The position numbers and the translations under genes were made by a program. Below the pieces are notes generated by a model. It made no database searches. It worked only from the letters and a program-made list of their open reading frames with translations, and was not told the origin of the DNA. Below are positions 44,056 through 52,762 of a DNA stretch of 64,000 bases, one piece after another; the first letter of the stretch is position 1, and each line of letters begins with the position of its first letter. Origin of the DNA: Micrococcales bacterium 72-143 (GTDB lineage: Bacteria; Actinomycetota; Actinomycetes; Actinomycetales; Microbacteriaceae); assembly GCA_001898835.1 (NCBI GenBank), contig MKVM01000001.1, forward strand, positions 62,001 through 126,000. Direction: 5' to 3'.

Positions 44056-44061
44056 TAGCAT
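44056..44061 (+). promoter_or_regulatory. Candidate -10 box of hisD (leaderless)
   Basis: TAGCAT ends 9 nt before the hisD ATG with no ribosome site between, consistent with a leaderless message. Confidence 0.4.
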
Positions 44062-44070
44062 TGTCTCGCG

Positions 44071-45375
44071 ATGATCCAGACGCTCGACCTCCGTGGCACC
44101 CGTCCGACGCGCGCCGAGCTCGGCGCGCTCATCCCGCGCGCCCGCGTCGACGTGACCGTGGCGACGGAGGCCGCCCACGCGCTCATCGACGAGGTGCGCT
44201 CGAGGGGCTCCGAGGCGCTGCTCGAGCAGTCGGAGCGGTTCGACCGGGTGCGCCCCGCCCGCCTGAGGGTGAGCGCGGACGAGATCGCGGCCGCCGTCGA
44301 GGGGCTCGCCCCCGAGGTGCGTGCCGCGATCGAGGAGGCCATCGCGCGCGTGCGCCTCGCCTCCGCCGCACAGGTGCCGGCGCCGGCCGTGACGGAGCTC
44401 GGGCCGGATGCGCGCGTCGAGCAGCGCTGGCAGCCGGTACGCCGCGCCGGCTTCTACGTGCCCGGCGGCAAGGCCGTCTACCCCTCGAGCGTCGTCATGA
44501 ACGTGGTGCCCGCGCAGGTCGCCGGGGTCGCATCCGTCGTGCTGGCCTCGCCGCCGCAGGCCGAGTTCGGTGGCTCCGTGCACCCGACGATCCTCGCCGC
44601 GGCGGGGCTGCTCGGCGTCACCGACGTGTTCGCGATGGGCGGCGCGGGTGCGATCGGCGCCCTCGCCTACGGGGTGCCGGATGCCGGCCTCGAGGCCGTG
44701 GACGTCGTCACCGGCCCCGGCAACGTCTACGTGGCGGCGGCGAAGCGGCTCGTGCGCGGCGTGGTCGGCATCGATGCCGAGGCCGGACCGACCGAGATCC
44801 TGGTGATCGCCGACGGCGCCGCCGACCCGGTGCTCGTCGCCGCCGATCTCCTGAGCCAGGCGGAGCACGACGAGCTCGCCGCCGCGATCCTCGTGACGGA
44901 TGCGCCCGAGCTCGCGGAGGCCGTCGTCGCCGAGCTGGAACGCCAGCTCGCCGCAACGACCCACCGCGAGCGTGCGGGCGCCGCGCTCGACGCGCCCCAG
45001 TCGGCCGTCGTGCTCGTCGACGACCTCGCCGCCGCCGCCGAGTTCAGCGACCTCTACGGGCCCGAGCACCTCGAGATCCAGACGGCGGACCCGGATGCCG
45101 TGCTCGCCGACATCGCCGACGCCGGCGCGATCTTCCTGGGCGCGTTCTCGCCCGTGAGCCTCGGCGACTACCTCGCCGGATCCAACCACGTGCTCCCGAC
45201 GGGCGGGCAGGCCCGGTTCTCGTCGGGACTCGGCGCCGCCACCTTCCTCCGCCCGCAGCAGGTCATCCGCTACGGCCGCGACGGCCTCGCCGAGGTCGCC
45301 GGGCGCCTGCGGGCGTTCAGCGACGCGGAGCAGCTGCCCGCTCACGGCGACGCGGTGGCGCGTCGCTTCGAGTGA
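44071..45375 (+). CDS. hisD: Histidinol dehydrogenase
   Basis: Zinc enzyme (434 aa) that oxidises histidinol to histidine in two NAD-dependent steps. Recognisable segments are RRAGFYVPGGKAVYPSSVVMNVVPAQVAGV, GGAGAIGALAYG, VDVVTGPGNVYVAAAKRLV, EAGPTEILVIAD, SQAEHDELAAAI and GPEHLEI, and the catalytic glutamate and histidines lie in these last blocks. It is the only his gene in the window; the pathway must be completed elsewhere. The gene is separated by 48 nt from nrdR. Length and motifs are normal. Confidence 0.97.
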   Translation: MIQTLDLRGTRPTRAELGALIPRARVDVTVATEAAHALIDEVRSRGSEALLEQSERFDRVRPARLRVSADEIAAAVEGLAPEVRAAIEEAIARVRLASAAQVPAPAVTELGPDARVEQRWQPVRRAGFYVPGGKAVYPSSVVMNVVPAQVAGVASVVLASPPQAEFGGSVHPTILAAAGLLGVTDVFAMGGAGAIGALAYGVPDAGLEAVDVVTGPGNVYVAAAKRLVRGVVGIDAEAGPTEILVIADGAADPVLVAADLLSQAEHDELAAAILVTDAPELAEAVVAELERQLAATTHRERAGAALDAPQSAVVLVDDLAAAAEFSDLYGPEHLEIQTADPDAVLADIADAGAIFLGAFSPVSLGDYLAGSNHVLPTGGQARFSSGLGAATFLRPQQVIRYGRDGLAEVAGRLRAFSDAEQLPAHGDAVARRFE

Positions 45376-45423
45376 ACGGTGGACATCCGCTTCCGCGGCT
45401 GAACCGGCGCTACCCTGGAGGGG

Positions 45424-45915
45424 ATGTTCTGCCCCTTCTGCCGTCACCCCGACAGCCGGGTCATCGACTCGCGGACGAGCGATGACGGTCTGTCGATCCG
45501 TCGACGTCGCCAGTGCCCCGAGTGCGGTCGCCGTTTCTCGACGACCGAGACCGCGAGCCTCAGCGTCATCAAGCGGTCCGGCATCGTCGAGCCGTTCAGC
45601 CGCGAGAAGATCGTCTCGGGTGTGCGCAAGGCCTGCCAGGGCCGACCGGTGAGCGACACCGACCTCGCGCTGCTGGCGCAACGCGTCGAGGAGACCATCC
45701 GCGCGACGGGTGTCGCGCAGATCGACGCCAACGACATCGGCCTCGCCATCCTGCCGCCGCTGCGCGAGCTCGACGAGGTCGCCTACCTGCGCTTCGCGAG
45801 CGTCTACCAGGGCTTCGACTCGCTCGAGGACTTCGAGTCGGCGATCACCCTGCTGCGCGTCGAGCACGCCCAGGCGGTCGAACCGGTGCCGGCCGCGCCG
45901 GCCGAGGAGCCGTGA
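45424..45915 (+). CDS. nrdR: Transcriptional repressor NrdR
   Basis: A 163-aa ATP/dATP-sensing repressor of ribonucleotide reductase genes. The zinc ribbon has cysteines C3, C6, C31 and C34 (CPFC..CPEC), followed by RRRFSTTET and the ATP-cone domain (about 48-140: [24 protein letters not shown]). The C-terminal 20 residues are a Pro/Ala/Glu tail beyond the core. A TACCCT box ends 7 nt before the ATG, although GGAGGGG lies in the same space, so leaderless and leadered starts are both possible. No ribonucleotide reductase genes are nearby. Confidence 0.96.
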   Translation: MFCPFCRHPDSRVIDSRTSDDGLSIRRRRQCPECGRRFSTTETASLSVIKRSGIVEPFSREKIVSGVRKACQGRPVSDTDLALLAQRVEETIRATGVAQIDANDIGLAILPPLRELDEVAYLRFASVYQGFDSLEDFESAITLLRVEHAQAVEPVPAAPAEEP

Positions 45916-45935
45916 GCCGCTAGCCTGGGGGCGGC

Positions 45936-46958
45936 ATGTACCGTCTCCTCTTCCGGCTCGTCCTGTCGCGCTTCGACCCCGAGACCGCTCACCACCTCGC
46001 GTTCGTCGTCATCCGCGTGCTCGGCTGGCCCGGCCTGCGGTCCCTGACGCGCGCCCTCACCCGGCCCGACACCTCGCTCGCGGTGCGGACGCTCGGCCTC
46101 GAGTTCCCGTCCCCGTTCGGGATCGCCGCCGGCTTCGACAAGGAGGCCCTCGGCATCGCGGGGCTCGGCGCGCTCGGCTTCGGGCATGTGGAGGTCGGCA
46201 CGATCACCGGGCAGCCGCAGGACGGCAACCCGAAGCCGCGGCTGTTCCGGCTCATCCCGGACCGCGCGGTCGTGAACCGCATGGGATTCAACAACGCGGG
46301 CGCCGAGGTGTGCGCTCCGCGGATCGCACGGGCGCGGCGGGCGCGCATCCGTCCCGTGATCGGCGTGAACATCGGCAAGACGAAGGTCGTGCCGGTCGAG
46401 GACGCCGTCGCCGACTACCTCGCGAGCACCCGGCTGCTCGCGCCGCACGCCGACTACCTCGTGGTCAACGTGAGCTCGCCCAACACGCCCGGGCTCCGGG
46501 GCCTGCAGGAGCTCGACAAGCTCGAGCCGCTTCTGACGGCGGTGCGGGATGCGGCGGGCGGCGTCCCCGTGCTCGTCAAGATCGCCCCCGACCTGACCGA
46601 CGAGCAGGCGCTGCGCATCGCCGAGCTCGTCGTACGCCTCGGTCTCGCCGGCATCGTCGCCACCAACACGACGCTCTCGCGCGACGGCCTCGCGACCGAC
46701 CCTGCCGTGGTCGCGGCCGCGGGTGACGGCGGGCTCTCGGGCGCGCCTCTCGCACCGCGTTCCCTCGGGATGCTCCGCCTGCTCCGCGCGGCCGTGGGCC
46801 CGGAGCTGTGCATCATCTCGGTCGGCGGCATCACGACCGCGGCTGACGTGCGCGAGCGTCTCGACGCGGGCGCCACCCTCATCCAGGGCTACACCGCGTT
46901 CCTCTACGAGGGACCCTTCTGGGCGCGCGCCGTGAACCGCGGCCTCCGCCGCGCCTGA
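45936..46958 (+). CDS. pyrD: Quinone-dependent dihydroorotate dehydrogenase (class 2)
   Basis: Membrane-associated FMN enzyme (340 aa) that oxidises dihydroorotate to orotate with menaquinone in pyrimidine synthesis. The N-terminal MYRLLFRLVLSRFDPETAHHLAF helix pair is the quinone channel and membrane anchor of class 2. FMN and substrate motifs include GIAAGFDKEALGI, VEVGTITGQPQDGNPKPRLFRL, NRMGFNNAGAE, VNVSSPNTPGLRGLQ with the catalytic serine, and ISVGGITTAADVRERLDAGA. TAGCCT ends 9 nt before the ATG. A small hairpin and repeat copy C follow its stop. Confidence 0.96.
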   Translation: MYRLLFRLVLSRFDPETAHHLAFVVIRVLGWPGLRSLTRALTRPDTSLAVRTLGLEFPSPFGIAAGFDKEALGIAGLGALGFGHVEVGTITGQPQDGNPKPRLFRLIPDRAVVNRMGFNNAGAEVCAPRIARARRARIRPVIGVNIGKTKVVPVEDAVADYLASTRLLAPHADYLVVNVSSPNTPGLRGLQELDKLEPLLTAVRDAAGGVPVLVKIAPDLTDEQALRIAELVVRLGLAGIVATNTTLSRDGLATDPAVVAAAGDGGLSGAPLAPRSLGMLRLLRAAVGPELCIISVGGITTAADVRERLDAGATLIQGYTAFLYEGPFWARAVNRGLRRA

Positions 46959-46959
46959 C

Positions 46960-46977
46960 CTCGGGTGCCCCCCCGAG
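46960..46977 (+). terminator. Hairpin directly after pyrD
   Basis: CTCGGG/CCCGAG with loop TGCCCC begins one base after the pyrD stop. The stem is 6 bp with no U-run; a weak terminator or mRNA 3'-end stabiliser. Confidence 0.35.
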
Positions 46978-47065
46978 ACGCGTCCGGCTCCGCCGGTCGC
47001 CCTCGACCGCCTGGGGATTCGCGCGTTCGCTGCGCAGCCCTTCGGAATGCTCAGCGAGCGGGTGT

Positions 47066-47155
47066 GGGATGGCTTTCGAGTCGCTGGCATCGGGACTGGC
47101 GGGAGCGCGCCGCCGACAGGCGGCACGCGGGGGCATGCGACTCGAAAGCCATCCC
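47066..47155. repeat. Convergent-junction palindromic repeat, copy C (inverted orientation)
   Basis: Perfect 19-bp arms (47066-47084 and 47137-47155) enclose the 52-nt core on the opposite strand to copies A and B (47085-47136). Beyond the perfect arms a G-U wobble and further pairs could extend an RNA stem to about 26 bp. The arm sequence ends GGCTTTCGAGTCGC, distinct from A and B. On its outer left side CGGAATGCTCAGCG is the reverse complement of the CGCTGAGCAT(T)CCG block that flanks copy B. It lies between pyrD (+) and the DUF3043 gene (-), again a convergent junction. Confidence 0.92.
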
Positions 47156-47176
47156 GCATCCGCGAGCGTGGGCGCG

Positions 47177-47749
47177 CTACGCCGGGAACTCGCCGCGCTT
47201 GACCTGCGGCTTCGGCAGGCGCAGCGGACGCAGCTGGGCCGCGCGCATCGCGGCGTACCAGCCCACCTTCTCCACCTTGTCCGCCCCGAACTTCGCGCCG
47301 AGCTTCTTGCGGAGGGTGCGGGCGAGGAAGAGGCAGTCGATGACGACGAACAGCAGCACGGCCCACACCGCGGTGAGGGCGTAGATGGCGACGTACTGGT
47401 TGGGGATGAAGTAGGTGAGGATGACGAGCACCATGAGGGGGAGCAGGATCTCGCCGACGTTCCAGCGGGCGTCGACGTAGTCGCGCACGTAGCGCTTCTG
47501 CAGGCCCCTGTCGCGCGCCGGCAGGTACTTCTCCTCGCCACGCTCCATGCCGAGCCGGGCGCGGTCGCGCTGCGCGTTGAGCTCGACCTTGGAGGCCTGG
47601 CGCGCCGCCTTGCGGTCGTCGGGCACGAGGGGGCGCTTGCGCGCGGCCTCCTGCTCCTTGCGGCTGGGCGTCGCGCGGCCCTTGCCGACGGCGTTCTCCT
47701 CGGCGGCGTCCGGGGTGGGCGTCGTGTCGTCGGGGGTGTTCTTGGCCAC
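47177..47749 (-). CDS. DUF3043 membrane protein
   Basis: A 190-aa actinobacterial protein of unknown function. The first ~75 residues are hydrophilic and charged (TPSRKEQEAARKRP, DRKAARQASKVELNAQRDRAR), then two membrane helices occur at about 100-140 (ILLPLMVLVILTYFIPN, YALTAVWAVLLFVVIDCLF), and a basic C-terminal region ends in LPKPQVKRGEFPA. The RLRKKLGAKFG-type motif after helix 2 is family-typical. GTG 47749 follows GAGGAACCCC. It is divergent from the dipeptidase gene with overlapping -10 boxes. Confidence 0.86.
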   Translation of the reverse strand: MAKNTPDDTTPTPDAAEENAVGKGRATPSRKEQEAARKRPLVPDDRKAARQASKVELNAQRDRARLGMERGEEKYLPARDRGLQKRYVRDYVDARWNVGEILLPLMVLVILTYFIPNQYVAIYALTAVWAVLLFVVIDCLFLARTLRKKLGAKFGADKVEKVGWYAAMRAAQLRPLRLPKPQVKRGEFPA

Positions 47750-47774
47750 GGGGTTCCTCGCTGCTCGGGAGCTT

Positions 47775-47782
47775 TAAGATTA
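47775..47782. promoter_or_regulatory. Overlapping divergent -10 boxes (DUF3043 gene / dipeptidase gene)
   Basis: TAAGATTA supplies TAAGAT on the plus strand, 7 nt before the dipeptidase ATG, and TAATCT on the minus strand, 27 nt before the DUF3043 GTG. Both promoters would use the same bases, so they cannot be occupied at once. Confidence 0.5.
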
Positions 47783-47787
47783 CCTGC

Positions 47788-49203
47788 ATGGCTGAGTCCC
47801 ACCCGTCGTCCGCGTCCGCTTCCACCCCCCGAGCCGATGAGCTGCGCGAGGCGGTGTCGGCGGGTCTCCCGACGGCGATCGCCGAGCTCTCGGGCCTCGT
47901 GCGCATCCCCTCGGTCTCGTGGGACGGCTTCGATTTCGCGCACGTGCATGCGAGCGCGGAGCGCGTTGCGGAGCTGGCGCGCGGTCTCGGGGTGTTCGAG
48001 CAGGTGGATGTGGTGCAGCTGCCCGTCTCGGAGCCGGGCTCGGATGCGCTCGGCCAGCCGGCGGTGGTCGCGACGCGTGCGGCGCGGGACGGCAAGCCGA
48101 CGATCCTGCTGTACGCGCACCACGACGTGCAGCCTCCCGGCGACGAGGCGCACTGGGAGTCAAAGCCCTTCGAGCCGACGCTTCGGGGCGATCGCCTGTA
48201 CGGTCGCGGCGCGGCGGACGACAAGGCGGGTGTCGTCGCACACCTGGCCGCGATCCGCGCCTACCAGCAGGTGCTCGGCGACCCGGAGATCGGCCTGGTC
48301 CTGTATGTGGAGGGCGAGGAGGAGTTCGGCTCCCGCTCGATCTCGACGTTCCTGGAGCACTACCGCGACACCTTCGCGGCGGACGTCATCGTCGTGGCGG
48401 ACTCGGGCAACTGGTCGACGGAGGTCCCGGCGATCACGGTCGGACTCCGCGGCGCGGTCGCCTTCAACCTCCGGGTGACGACGCTCGCGCACGCCTCCCA
48501 CTCGGGCATGTTCGGGGGTGCGGTGCCGGATGCGATGTTCGCGGCGATCCGCATGCTCGACTCCCTCTGGAACGCGGACGGCTCGGTGGCGGTCGCGGGG
48601 CTGACCTCGCGCGAGGCGGAGACCCCCGCGTACGACGAGGCGCAGCTGCGGGCCGAGACGGGGCTGCTGCCGGACGCGTCGCCGATCGGCCACGGCGAGA
48701 TCATCTCGCGCATCTGGAACCAGCCGGCCGTCACGATCACGGGCATCGACGCGCCGAGCGTGAAGGATGCCTCGAACACGCTCGTGCCGAGCGTGCGGGT
48801 GCGGGTGAGCGCCCGTGTGGCGCCGGGTCAGCGAGCGGAGGAGGCGTACGAGGCGATCATCGGCCACCTGCGCGCCCACGCGCCGTTCGGCGCGCAGCTC
48901 GAGGTGGACGGTCTCGACCTCGGCCAGCCGTTCCTCGTCGACACGAGCGGCTGGGCGGTCGCGGATGCGAAGGCGGTGCTCGCGGAGGCGTTCGGCAACG
49001 AGACGGTCGAGATGGGCGTCGGCGGGTCGATCCCGTTCATCGCGGAGCTCGCGGAGCGGTTCCCGGCGGCGCAGATCCTGGTGACGGGCGTCGAGGACCC
49101 GGATTCTCGCGCGCACAGCCCGAACGAGTCGCTGCACGTGCCGAGCCTCGAGAAGGCGATCCTGGGGGAGGCGCTCCTCCTCGCACGGCTCGCCTCCCGC
49201 TGA
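47788..49203 (+). CDS. M20 family metallodipeptidase
   Basis: A 471-aa zinc peptidase of the M20 family, dipeptidase subgroup. Metal and catalytic regions are LLYAHHDVQPPGDE (first histidine ligand and catalytic Asp), YGRGAADDKAGVVAHLAA (bridging Asp), and EGEEEFGS (general base and ligand Glu), with a final ligand in DSRAHSPNESLHV. A lid/dimerisation domain lies in the middle (about 210-330, TTLAHASHSGMFGG). It is cytosolic by lack of signal peptide. Substrate is unknown; related enzymes cleave a range of dipeptides. A TAAGAT box 7 nt upstream suggests a leaderless message. Confidence 0.93.
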   Translation: MAESHPSSASASTPRADELREAVSAGLPTAIAELSGLVRIPSVSWDGFDFAHVHASAERVAELARGLGVFEQVDVVQLPVSEPGSDALGQPAVVATRAARDGKPTILLYAHHDVQPPGDEAHWESKPFEPTLRGDRLYGRGAADDKAGVVAHLAAIRAYQQVLGDPEIGLVLYVEGEEEFGSRSISTFLEHYRDTFAADVIVVADSGNWSTEVPAITVGLRGAVAFNLRVTTLAHASHSGMFGGAVPDAMFAAIRMLDSLWNADGSVAVAGLTSREAETPAYDEAQLRAETGLLPDASPIGHGEIISRIWNQPAVTITGIDAPSVKDASNTLVPSVRVRVSARVAPGQRAEEAYEAIIGHLRAHAPFGAQLEVDGLDLGQPFLVDTSGWAVADAKAVLAEAFGNETVEMGVGGSIPFIAELAERFPAAQILVTGVEDPDSRAHSPNESLHVPSLEKAILGEALLLARLASR

Positions 49204-49229
49204 CCAGGCGTGCGCCCGGCATCGGCGGC

Positions 49230-49235
49230 TACAAT
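49230..49235 (+). promoter_or_regulatory. Candidate -10 box of erpA (leaderless)
   Basis: TACAAT ends 6 nt before the erpA ATG and no ribosome site is present, a strong example of the leaderless arrangement recurring in this window. Confidence 0.5.
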
Positions 49236-49241
49236 CGCCTC

Positions 49242-49589
49242 ATGACCGACACGCTCGAGACGACCCACGGGGTCACCCTCTCCGACACCGCCGCGCAGAA
49301 GGTGCGGTCGCTCCTCGAGCAGGAGGGGCGCGACGATCTGCGTCTTCGTGTGGCCGTGCAGCCGGGCGGCTGCTCGGGCCTCATCTACCAGCTGTACTTC
49401 GACGAGCGTCTGCTCGACGGCGACGCGACGCGCGATTTCGACGGCGTCGAGGTCGTGGTCGACCAGATGAGCGTGCCCTACCTCGACGGGGCCTCGATCG
49501 ACTTCGAGGACACCATCCAGAAGCAGGGCTTCACGATCGACAACCCGAACGCTCAGGGCAGCTGCGCGTGCGGTGACTCCTTCCACTGA
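49242..49589 (+). CDS. erpA: Iron-sulfur cluster insertion/carrier protein ErpA (A-type)
   Basis: A 115-aa A-type carrier that delivers iron-sulfur clusters to target proteins. The three conserved cysteines are C44 (GGCSG), C108 and C110 (GSCACGDSF). The fold is uninterrupted: VTLSDTAAQKVRSLLEQEG, LRLRVAVQPGGCSG, VVDQMSVPYLDGASIDFED. The 556-aa ORF in the track is mostly a shadow of the dipeptidase; ATG 49242 follows a TACAAT box closely. In M. tuberculosis the homologue lies in the same region upstream of ctaC. Plausible clients nearby include the Rieske protein QcrA. Confidence 0.94.
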   Translation: MTDTLETTHGVTLSDTAAQKVRSLLEQEGRDDLRLRVAVQPGGCSGLIYQLYFDERLLDGDATRDFDGVEVVVDQMSVPYLDGASIDFEDTIQKQGFTIDNPNAQGSCACGDSFH

Positions 49590-49621
49590 GGCCACTGCGC
49601 ATACCGGTGAGCCATCCGGAC

Positions 49622-49653
49622 ACGAGCCTCCCTCCGCAAGGTGGGGGGCTCGT
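49622..49653 (+). terminator. Hairpin terminator after erpA
   Basis: ACGAGCCTCCC pairs with GGGGGGCTCGT (one T-G pair) around a 10-nt loop: an 11-bp stem about 30 nt after the erpA stop and before the ctaC promoter. Only two T residues follow. Confidence 0.6.
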
Positions 49654-49660
49654 TCGGCTA

Positions 49661-49681
49661 TAGACTGCTGGTGAATCACCA
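49661..49681 (+). promoter_or_regulatory. ctaC promoter with adjacent palindromic operator candidate
   Basis: TATAGACT (TAGACT at 49661-49666) is a good -10 box. Three bases on, TGGTGAATCACCA (49669-49681) is a perfect 6-bp inverted repeat with one central base, placed where a repressor would block initiation. A 25-nt leader with GAGAGG precedes the ctaC GTG. The binding factor is unknown. Confidence 0.5.
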
Positions 49682-49705
49682 CGTCGTCTGTCCGAGAGGT
49701 TCCCG

Positions 49706-50590
49706 GTGCGATCCAACCGCCCACAGCGTTCACGACTGGCCCGCTGGGCGGTCGTCCCGATCGGCCTCGCGGTCGCCGTCGTCCTGGCCGGCTGCACCCA
49801 GGAGCAGCTCAACGGCTTCCTGCCGGGCGGTGAGGGCACCACCAACCACACCGACCGCGTCATCGGCCTCTGGGTCACGTCCTGGGTCGTGCTGCTCGCG
49901 GTCGGCATCGTCACGTGGGCCCTGGCACTGTGGGCGGCCATCGTCTACCGCCGCCGCAAGGGCCAGACGGGTCTTCCGGTGCAGCTGCGCTACAACATGC
50001 CGATCGAGATCTTCTACACGGTCGTGCCGTTCATCCTCATCATCGGCTTCTTCGCGTTCACGGCGCGGGATCAGACGGCGATCGAGGCCGACCCGGGCAA
50101 CCCCGACGTGCGCATCGAGGCGTTCGGCAAGCGCTGGTCGTGGGACTTCAACTACCTCAACGAGGACGTCTACACGAAGGGCGTGCAGGCCCAGCCGGAT
50201 GCGGAGGGCAACCTCGACGAGGAGACTCTTCCGGCCCTCTACCTGCCGGTCGGCGCGAAGGTCGAGATCCAGCTCGAGTCCCGTGACGTCGCCCACTCCT
50301 TCTGGATCATCAACTTCCTCTACAAGAAGGACATGATCCCGGCGAAGTCGAACTACATGTACTTCACGCCGCTCAAGGAGGGCGTCTACCGGGGCAAGTG
50401 CGCCGAGCTCTGCGGCGAGTATCACGCCGACATGCTGTTCACCGTGCACGTCGTCTCCCAGCAGGAGTACGAGGCCCACATCGAGGAGCTGCGGGCGGCG
50501 GGCAACGAGGGCCGCCTCGGCCCCGACTACAACGTGAACCAGAACCTGCCGGGCAACGGCACGTCGAGCCTGAGCGAGAACGAGGACTGA
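49706..50590 (+). CDS. ctaC: Cytochrome aa3 oxidase subunit II
   Basis: Lipoprotein subunit (294 aa) that receives electrons from cytochrome cc and passes them to subunit I. The signal sequence ends in the lipobox VLAGC (C30), a substrate for LspA encoded upstream. Two membrane helices (about 50-72 and 95-115) are followed by the cupredoxin domain with the dinuclear copper ligands in [12 protein letters not shown] (C232, C236, H240, M243); a further histidine ligand is in [11 protein letters not shown] 49706 follows GAGAGG. It heads the ctaC-ctaD-ctaF operon. Confidence 0.96.
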   Translation: MRSNRPQRSRLARWAVVPIGLAVAVVLAGCTQEQLNGFLPGGEGTTNHTDRVIGLWVTSWVVLLAVGIVTWALALWAAIVYRRRKGQTGLPVQLRYNMPIEIFYTVVPFILIIGFFAFTARDQTAIEADPGNPDVRIEAFGKRWSWDFNYLNEDVYTKGVQAQPDAEGNLDEETLPALYLPVGAKVEIQLESRDVAHSFWIINFLYKKDMIPAKSNYMYFTPLKEGVYRGKCAELCGEYHADMLFTVHVVSQQEYEAHIEELRAAGNEGRLGPDYNVNQNLPGNGTSSLSENED

Positions 50591-50595
50591 TCCGG

Positions 50596-52329
50596 ATGAC
50601 GACCACAGCTCCGGCCCCGCAGCAGACCACGCAGGCGCGTCCCACGCCGCCCGCGAAGCCCACCCGCAAGGGCGACACCATCGTCAAGTGGATCACCACC
50701 ACCGACCACAAGACGATCGGCTACCTGTACCTCATCACCTCGTTCATCTTCTTCTGCATCGGCGGCGTTCTGGCGCTCGTGATCCGCGTGGAGCTCTTCA
50801 CGCCGGGCGTCGACGTGCTGCCCACGAACGAGGCCTACAACCAGCTGTTCACGATGCACGGCACGATCATGCTGCTGATGTTCGCGACGCCGCTGTTCGC
50901 GGGCTTCGCCAACGCCATCATGCCGCTGCAGATCGGCGCGCCGGATGTGGCGTTCCCGCGCCTGAACGCCTTCGCGTACTGGCTCTTCACCTTCGGCTCG
51001 CTCATCGCGGTCGGCGGATTCTTCACCCCGCAGGGCGCGGCGGGCTTCGGGTGGACGGCCTACGCGCCGCTCTCCAGCACGACGTTCACGCCGGGGCTCG
51101 GGGGCAACCTCTGGGTCTTCGGCCTCGCGATGTCCGGTTTCGGCACGATCCTCGGCGCCGTGAACTTCATCACGACGATCATCACGATGCGCGCCCCCGG
51201 CATGACGATGTGGCGCATGCCGATCTTCACCTGGAACATCCTCGTGACGTCGATCCTCGTGCTGCTGGCCTTCCCGGTGCTCGCCGGCGGGCTGTTCGCG
51301 CTCGGCGCGGACCGCGTCTTCGGCGCCCACCTGCTCGACCCCGCCAACGGTGGCACGATCCTGTGGCAGCACCTGTTCTGGTTCTTCGGCCACCCGGAGG
51401 TCTACATCATCGCGCTGCCGTTCTTCGGCATCGTCTCCGAGGTCTTCCCGGTGTTCAGCCGCAAGCCGATCTTCGGCTACAAGACGCTCATCTTCGCGAC
51501 GATCGCGATCGCCGCCCTCTCGGTGACGGTCTGGGCGCACCACATGTACGTCACGGGTTCCGTGCTGCTGCCGTGGTTCGCGCTCATGACGATGCTCATC
51601 GCGGTGCCCACGGGCGTGAAGATCTTCAACTGGATCGGCACGATGTGGCGCGGCTCGGTCACCTTCGAGACCCCGATGATCTGGGCGCTCGGCTTCCTCG
51701 TGACCTTCGTGTTCGGCGGGCTCACGGGCGTCATCCTCGCCTCGCCGCCGCTCGACTTCCACGTCTCGGACTCGTACTTCGTCGTCGCCCACTTCCACTA
51801 CGTGGTGTTCGGAACCGTCGTCTTCGCGATGTTCTCGGGCTTCTACTTCTGGTGGCCCAAGTGGACGGGCAAGATGCTCGACGAGCGGCTCGGCAAGATC
51901 CACTTCTGGCTGCTGTTCATCGGCTTCCACACGACCTTCCTCATCCAGCACTGGCTGGGCGTCGAGGGCATGCCGCGCCGCTACGCCGGCTACCTGGCGG
52001 GCGAGGGCTTCACGTGGGAGAACCAGCTCTCGACGATCGGCTCGGCGATCCTCGCGGTGTCGCTCATCCCGTTCTTCCTGAACGTCTGGATCACGGCGCG
52101 CAAGGCGCCCAAGGTCACCGTCGACGACCCGTGGGGGAACGCTCGCTCGCTCGAGTGGGCCACGTCCTGCCCGCCGCCGCGCCACAACTTCACGTCGATC
52201 CCGCGCATCCGCTCGGAGTCGCCGGCCTTCGATCTGCACCACCCGGAGACCGTTCAGGTGGGCATCGGGCCGGCGAAGGATGCCCCCGACGCCCCGGTCG
52301 TCGATCTCGCCGACGGAGAGGTGAAGTAG
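50596..52329 (+). CDS. ctaD: Cytochrome aa3 oxidase subunit I
   Basis: Catalytic subunit (577 aa, twelve membrane helices) carrying haem a and the haem a3-CuB centre that reduces oxygen. Ligand-bearing segments are [10 protein letters not shown] (haem a), [15 protein letters not shown] (CuB His and the His-Tyr crosslink), WAHHMYVTG (CuB histidine pair) and [11 protein letters not shown] (haem a3 and haem a). The K-channel tyrosine and the D-channel region appear intact. ATG 50596 lies five bases after the ctaC stop; the track start at 50398 is a ctaC shadow. The C-terminal ~70 residues are hydrophilic. Confidence 0.97.
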   Translation: MTTTAPAPQQTTQARPTPPAKPTRKGDTIVKWITTTDHKTIGYLYLITSFIFFCIGGVLALVIRVELFTPGVDVLPTNEAYNQLFTMHGTIMLLMFATPLFAGFANAIMPLQIGAPDVAFPRLNAFAYWLFTFGSLIAVGGFFTPQGAAGFGWTAYAPLSSTTFTPGLGGNLWVFGLAMSGFGTILGAVNFITTIITMRAPGMTMWRMPIFTWNILVTSILVLLAFPVLAGGLFALGADRVFGAHLLDPANGGTILWQHLFWFFGHPEVYIIALPFFGIVSEVFPVFSRKPIFGYKTLIFATIAIAALSVTVWAHHMYVTGSVLLPWFALMTMLIAVPTGVKIFNWIGTMWRGSVTFETPMIWALGFLVTFVFGGLTGVILASPPLDFHVSDSYFVVAHFHYVVFGTVVFAMFSGFYFWWPKWTGKMLDERLGKIHFWLLFIGFHTTFLIQHWLGVEGMPRRYAGYLAGEGFTWENQLSTIGSAILAVSLIPFFLNVWITARKAPKVTVDDPWGNARSLEWATSCPPPRHNFTSIPRIRSESPAFDLHHPETVQVGIGPAKDAPDAPVVDLADGEVK

Positions 52330-52333
52330 AGCC

Positions 52334-52762
52334 ATGCGCACCAATGCGAACCTGATGTGGATCCTGGGGGTCTTCTTCCTCCTGTCCGCGGCCGCCTACA
52401 CGATCTGGGTCGGCATCACCGTGAACTGGGACGTGCACCACATCGAGTGGGTCGGCACCGTGGCGATGACGCTCTCCGCGATCCTCGCGTTCTTCCTCGC
52501 GTTCTACCTGGGCCGCGTGCACAAGGCGCAGGGCGGCGAGCTCGCCCAGGACAGCCTGACGGCGGACATCGACGACGACGACCCCGAGATCGGGCACTTC
52601 AGCCCGTGGAGCTGGTGGCCGCTCGCGCTCGCCTTCGGCCTCGCGTTCGTGTTCACCGGTCTCGCGGTCGGCCCCTGGGTGTCGTTCATCGGCGGCCCGA
52701 TCGCGCTCATCGCGATCGTCGGCTGGAACTACGAGTACTACCGCGGCAACTTCGCCCGCTGA
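52334..52762 (+). CDS. ctaF: Cytochrome c oxidase subunit IV (actinobacterial)
   Basis: A 142-aa small subunit with four membrane helices (about 5-28, 35-58, 95-118, 122-140) and a hydrophilic loop containing DDDDPEIGHFSPWSWWP, characteristic of the actinobacterial CtaF family. It stabilises the aa3 part of the bcc-aa3 supercomplex. It begins four bases after ctaD, and its stop overlaps the next start (TGATG), so the downstream acetyltransferase is in the same transcript. Confidence 0.93.
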   Translation: MRTNANLMWILGVFFLLSAAAYTIWVGITVNWDVHHIEWVGTVAMTLSAILAFFLAFYLGRVHKAQGGELAQDSLTADIDDDDPEIGHFSPWSWWPLALAFGLAFVFTGLAVGPWVSFIGGPIALIAIVGWNYEYYRGNFAR

